From: Deltaproteobacteria bacterium
GTDB lineage: Bacteria > Desulfobacterota > DSM-4660 > Desulfatiglandales > Desulfatiglandaceae
Assembly (NCBI GenBank): GCA_021737785.1
Contig: JAIPDI010000004.1
Span: 1-64,000, forward strand
Direction of reading: 5' to 3'
Length of the DNA stretch: 64,000 bases
The position numbers and the translations under genes are program-made. Position 1 is the first letter of the stretch. Every line of letters starts with the position of its first letter. Of this stretch, positions 62,022 through 64,000 are shown piece by piece. A model generated the notes under the pieces. That model saw only the letters and a program-made list of their open reading frames with translations. It was not told the DNA's origin and made no database searches.

Positions 62022-62819
62022 ATGCGCGTTTTTATAGGCTTTGATGATACGGACGTGATAGGCGCCGATCGCGGCACCGGCAAACTGGCGCGGTGGTTTG
62101 AAAGGGAACTCCCGGAGGGATGCAGTTTGTGGGGCGTGGTGCGCCAGCAGCTTCTCGTCCATGACGGAATACCTTATACCTCACACAACAGCTCCGCATG
62201 CGTGGTTGTCAATATGCCGGATAGGTCGCTCCTGGAGCAGCTCACGGCCAGGGCGATCGCGCATGTAAAACGATATTCTTTTGACGGGAGCGATCCCGGG
62301 GTATGCGTGGCGTGCGAAGACCATTCAACGCTGCCGGAACTAATGGACTTCGGTCGCAGCTGCACCAGACGGGTGGTCAGCCAGAAGGAGGCCCTGCGGG
62401 CCGCGTCAGGGGTGCATCTTTCCGGGCACGGAGGAACGGATGACGGGATTATCGGGGCGACTGCCGCGGTGGGACTCACCGCCTCCGGCTGGAGCGGCCG
62501 CCTGATAGAATTTAACGGGCTTCGCAACTTCCCGGATGTCGTGCCCGTGGCCGATCTGGAGCGCTCGGATATCCTGGTGGTCTCCCTTGACAGAAACGCC
62601 CAGGTCCCGGCCCCGGAAGACCTGGTTCATACCAAGGGATGGCTTCGGCCAAGACTCTGGGGCAACAGGGCCGTTATCAGCGTAAAGGTTATTGCCAATG
62701 GCATCTGGGAGTCGTTGGGAGAGAAACGAAAGAAAACAGACCATAAGCAGGAAATTGTCATTGGGGATGAACTGCCGGTCAGGTATCCGACCGTTGCACT
62801 TGGCGAAACTGGGCTATGA
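62022..62819 (+). CDS. TiaS-like protein (FDDTD motif) of unknown function
   Basis: A 265-residue protein beginning MRVFIGFDDTDVIGADRGTG. This resembles the N-terminal (kinase-like) part of archaeal TiaS, which modifies tRNA-Ile2 cytidine with agmatine, but the usual C-terminal nucleic-acid-binding domains are absent. A later motif is GVHLSGHGGTDDGIIGATAAVGL. It starts 10 bases after the receptor gene, so it is co-transcribed with it. A role in tRNA modification is unlikely from context; nucleotide-dependent modification of an uptake ligand is a speculation. Its last 41 bases overlap the convergent padR gene. Confidence 0.65.
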   Translation: MRVFIGFDDTDVIGADRGTGKLARWFERELPEGCSLWGVVRQQLLVHDGIPYTSHNSSACVVVNMPDRSLLEQLTARAIAHVKRYSFDGSDPGVCVACEDHSTLPELMDFGRSCTRRVVSQKEALRAASGVHLSGHGGTDDGIIGATAAVGLTASGWSGRLIEFNGLRNFPDVVPVADLERSDILVVSLDRNAQVPAPEDLVHTKGWLRPRLWGNRAVISVKVIANGIWESLGEKRKKTDHKQEIVIGDELPVRYPTVALGETGL

Positions 62820-63171
62820 ACTGCCTGAGATTTTCCGCCTGACGCTCCATGTAGTGGGTCCATAGGACCAAGACCTCTTCCCCTTCGGGGGTTACATGAT
62901 ACACCCGTTTGGCCGGACCGGTTCCCTCGGTCTGCCATTCGGAAGCAACCAACCCCTCTTCCTCCATCTGGCGCAGGTGGCGGTAGATCATGCCTGGCGG
63001 CGCATGCCCCTCCACGAATCCGAACCGCTGAATCTCCTGAATGAGCTCATATCCATAAGACGGTTTCATGTAAAGCCCCAACAAGATGGAAGGCTGAATA
63101 TAGCGCTCCTGTTTCCCGTGGGAGACCCGAGAGGGCCTTTTCTCTGAGAGGCCTATTTTTTTTGTTGACAT
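62779..63171 (-). CDS. PadR-family transcriptional regulator
   Basis: A 130-residue winged-helix regulator. ILLGLYMKPSYGYELIQEIQ and GMIYRHLRQMEEEGLVASEW are the PadR DNA-binding signature, followed by PAKRVYHVTPEGEEVL. The C-terminal helix (YMERQAENLRQFIAQF) serves dimerisation. It overlaps the convergent TiaS-like gene end and is divergent from the small gene at 63260; the shared promoter region contains a possible operator. Confidence 0.88.
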   Translation of the reverse strand: MSTKKIGLSEKRPSRVSHGKQERYIQPSILLGLYMKPSYGYELIQEIQRFGFVEGHAPPGMIYRHLRQMEEEGLVASEWQTEGTGPAKRVYHVTPEGEEVLVLWTHYMERQAENLRQFIAQFRQVQRSDT

Positions 63172-63195
63172 ATATGCTTCAAGGATATAGGTTCA
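63165..63195. promoter_or_regulatory. Divergent promoter with candidate PadR operator
   Basis: On the plus strand TTGACA (63165-63170) is followed by TATAGG (63186-63191, 15-base spacing). An imperfect inverted repeat, TGA-cat-ATAT and ATAT-agg-TTCA (63166-63195), covers both and the padR ATG. PadR proteins usually repress divergent targets through such palindromes; the site itself is inferred. Confidence 0.4.
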
Positions 63196-63259
63196 AAAAA
63201 ACAAATCCACCTTTGATCAAGTTTTCATGCAAAGCGTCACAACGAGAAAGGAGGCGGCC

Positions 63260-63475
63260 ATGGGCGGTAAAATCTTTGTCCGTGAAAGACGGAAAATTGA
63301 ACAGGGTGAAAAAAAGCCCCGTTTCAGGGTGTTGGGGGTCAGCGGCATTGACCTCAAGATTTATGTGAAGCATATGCGCAACAAAGAATTGGCCCAACTG
63401 GCCGAGGCTACCGGTGCCGAGATTGTCTATTTGAAGGCCGGGAAAGAAAAAAAGGGCGAAGGGGCAGCGGCCTGA
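63260..63475 (+). CDS. Small basic protein, unknown function
   Basis: A 71-residue protein beginning MGGKIFVRERRKIEQGEK, with GGAGGC ahead of the ATG. A predicted beta strand (RFRVLGVSGIDLKIYVKHM) is followed by a helix (NKELAQLAEATGAEIVYL) and a charged tail. No membrane segment. It is divergent from padR and probably regulated by it. I do not recognise a family. Confidence 0.75.
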   Translation: MGGKIFVRERRKIEQGEKKPRFRVLGVSGIDLKIYVKHMRNKELAQLAEATGAEIVYLKAGKEKKGEGAAA

Positions 63476-63946
63476 AAAAATCGCGCATGAGTGGATGTGA
63501 GATCGGGAGGGATCGGCGCATGTCAGTGCCGCTCCACCCGTCTGACATCCAATGCAGGAATCCCTTCCTGATCAACATCTCAAATCCAATCCCCATTCCT
63601 ACCGGACCACCGCTTCACCATACACCATAAACGCCACGACTGCACGGAATTGAAACAAGGGCCGCGCAGCCACACCACGAAATTTCCTTTAACTCCAACA
63701 TGAAATGAACTACAATTTATAAGGATACGGGCTCGGGCCGGTCACCCTTTGGCCGGAGCCCCATGATCAGCCATGGGGTCGCATGAGCCTGAATGCCTGC
63801 CGCAGAGAACAGCCCGTCGCGATTTTATCAGGATACTGTTCAACTGTGCGTCATCCCCACAGAAATCCTTTTTCCAATACTTGGGATCATATGAGCAAAG
63901 GCAACGACGTGTCAAGCATGAAGCACCTGGATCCGAAGACAGGCCC
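63476..63946. other. Gap with two overlapping hairpins upstream of a partial gene
   Basis: No gene supported in 63476-63720. Hairpin 1 is GGGCTC-G-GGCC paired with GGCC-G-GAGCCC (63729-63761). Hairpin 2 is CCCCATG paired with CATGGGG (63759-63778). They compete for the CCC at 63759-63761, so only one can form at a time, as in some riboregulators. The downstream gene is the partial ABC ATPase. A minus-strand frame at 63742-63975 is not convincing. Confidence 0.4.
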
Positions 63947-64000
63947 ATGAGGATGCAACCTGTCTTGGAGGTCAAGGACTACGGCTATTATTATCCGGGG
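63947..64000 (+). CDS. 5' end of a probable ABC transporter ATPase (right edge)
   Basis: The frame from ATG 63947 reads MRMQPVLEVKDYGYYYPG and is open to the window edge. The pattern LEVKDxxYYYPG is the usual N-terminal strand of ABC ATPases ahead of Walker A, which lies beyond the window. An ATG at 63953 is an alternative. Only 18 codons are visible, so this is tentative. Confidence 0.45.
   Translation, partial: MRMQPVLEVKDYGYYYPG

Noticed and set aside
63742-63975. 77-codon minus-strand frame at the right edge
   Set aside because: No ribosome-binding site or recognisable domain, and it overlaps a more plausible plus-strand gene start and hairpins.

Overview
The window looks like chromosomal DNA of a Gram-negative, anaerobic bacterium, most likely a sulfate-reducer-type deltaproteobacterium (Desulfobacterota). 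Evidence for an outer membrane is an OprP-type porin and a TonB-dependent receptor. Evidence for anaerobic metabolism is indolepyruvate:ferredoxin oxidoreductase, three radical SAM/Fe-S type enzymes, hypE and a NDP-forming acyl-CoA synthetase subunit. MurE carries the DNPR motif of meso-diaminopimelate-adding enzymes. No rRNA, tRNA or CRISPR array was recognised.

Layout. Positions 1-3,950 are accessory and partly decayed: a gene end at the left edge, a GT87-like membrane fragment, a GT2 glycosyltransferase with a C-terminal Cys4 knuckle, a frameshifted DUF4143 remnant, and a RHH/PIN toxin-antitoxin pair. Positions 3,950-11,550 hold metabolic and envelope genes: flavoprotein, DUF4139 protein, nitronate monooxygenase-like enzyme, threonine ammonia-lyase and macrodomain protein. 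Positions 11,830-32,660 are a complete division and cell-wall (dcw) cluster: mraZ-rsmH-ftsL-ftsI-murE-murF-[receiver]-mraY-murD-ftsW-murG-murC-murB-ftsQ-ftsA-ftsZ, followed by a B12/radical SAM gene overlapping the ftsZ stop and an MBL-fold hydrolase. The cluster starts with a TTGACA promoter overlapped by 10-bp-spaced MraZ boxes. A single-domain CheY-like receiver sits between murF and mraY; ddl and murA are absent from the cluster.

Positions 32,900-54,200 carry a SagB-like double nitroreductase, a PAS-PAS-GAF histidine kinase with a Cys5 insert, an HNH protein, hypE, a Zn-alcohol dehydrogenase with an LsrF-like aldolase, purA, iorA-iorB-mobA-like, an ABC-like ATPase, trpB2, a beta-CASP nuclease, a kamA/wbqC pair and an NDP-forming acyl-CoA synthetase alpha subunit. 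Positions 54,200-64,000 look like an envelope and uptake region: a MITE-like element, porin, diheme GEGP protein, HAF-repeat protein sharing its last domain with the diheme protein, TonB-dependent receptor, TiaS-like protein, PadR regulator with a divergent small gene, and the first codons of a probable ABC ATPase.

The most unusual feature is a set of degenerate 7-nt and 8-nt tandem repeat arrays filling gaps between genes. In at least six cases (murE, HNH gene, hypE, purA, kamA, MBL gene) the stop codon of the upstream gene lies in register inside one of the first repeat units. Units contain TGA or TAG, so an array supplies stops in every frame. Two composite arrays fill the whole gap between stop and start of two unrelated gene pairs, in the same order and orientation relative to transcription.
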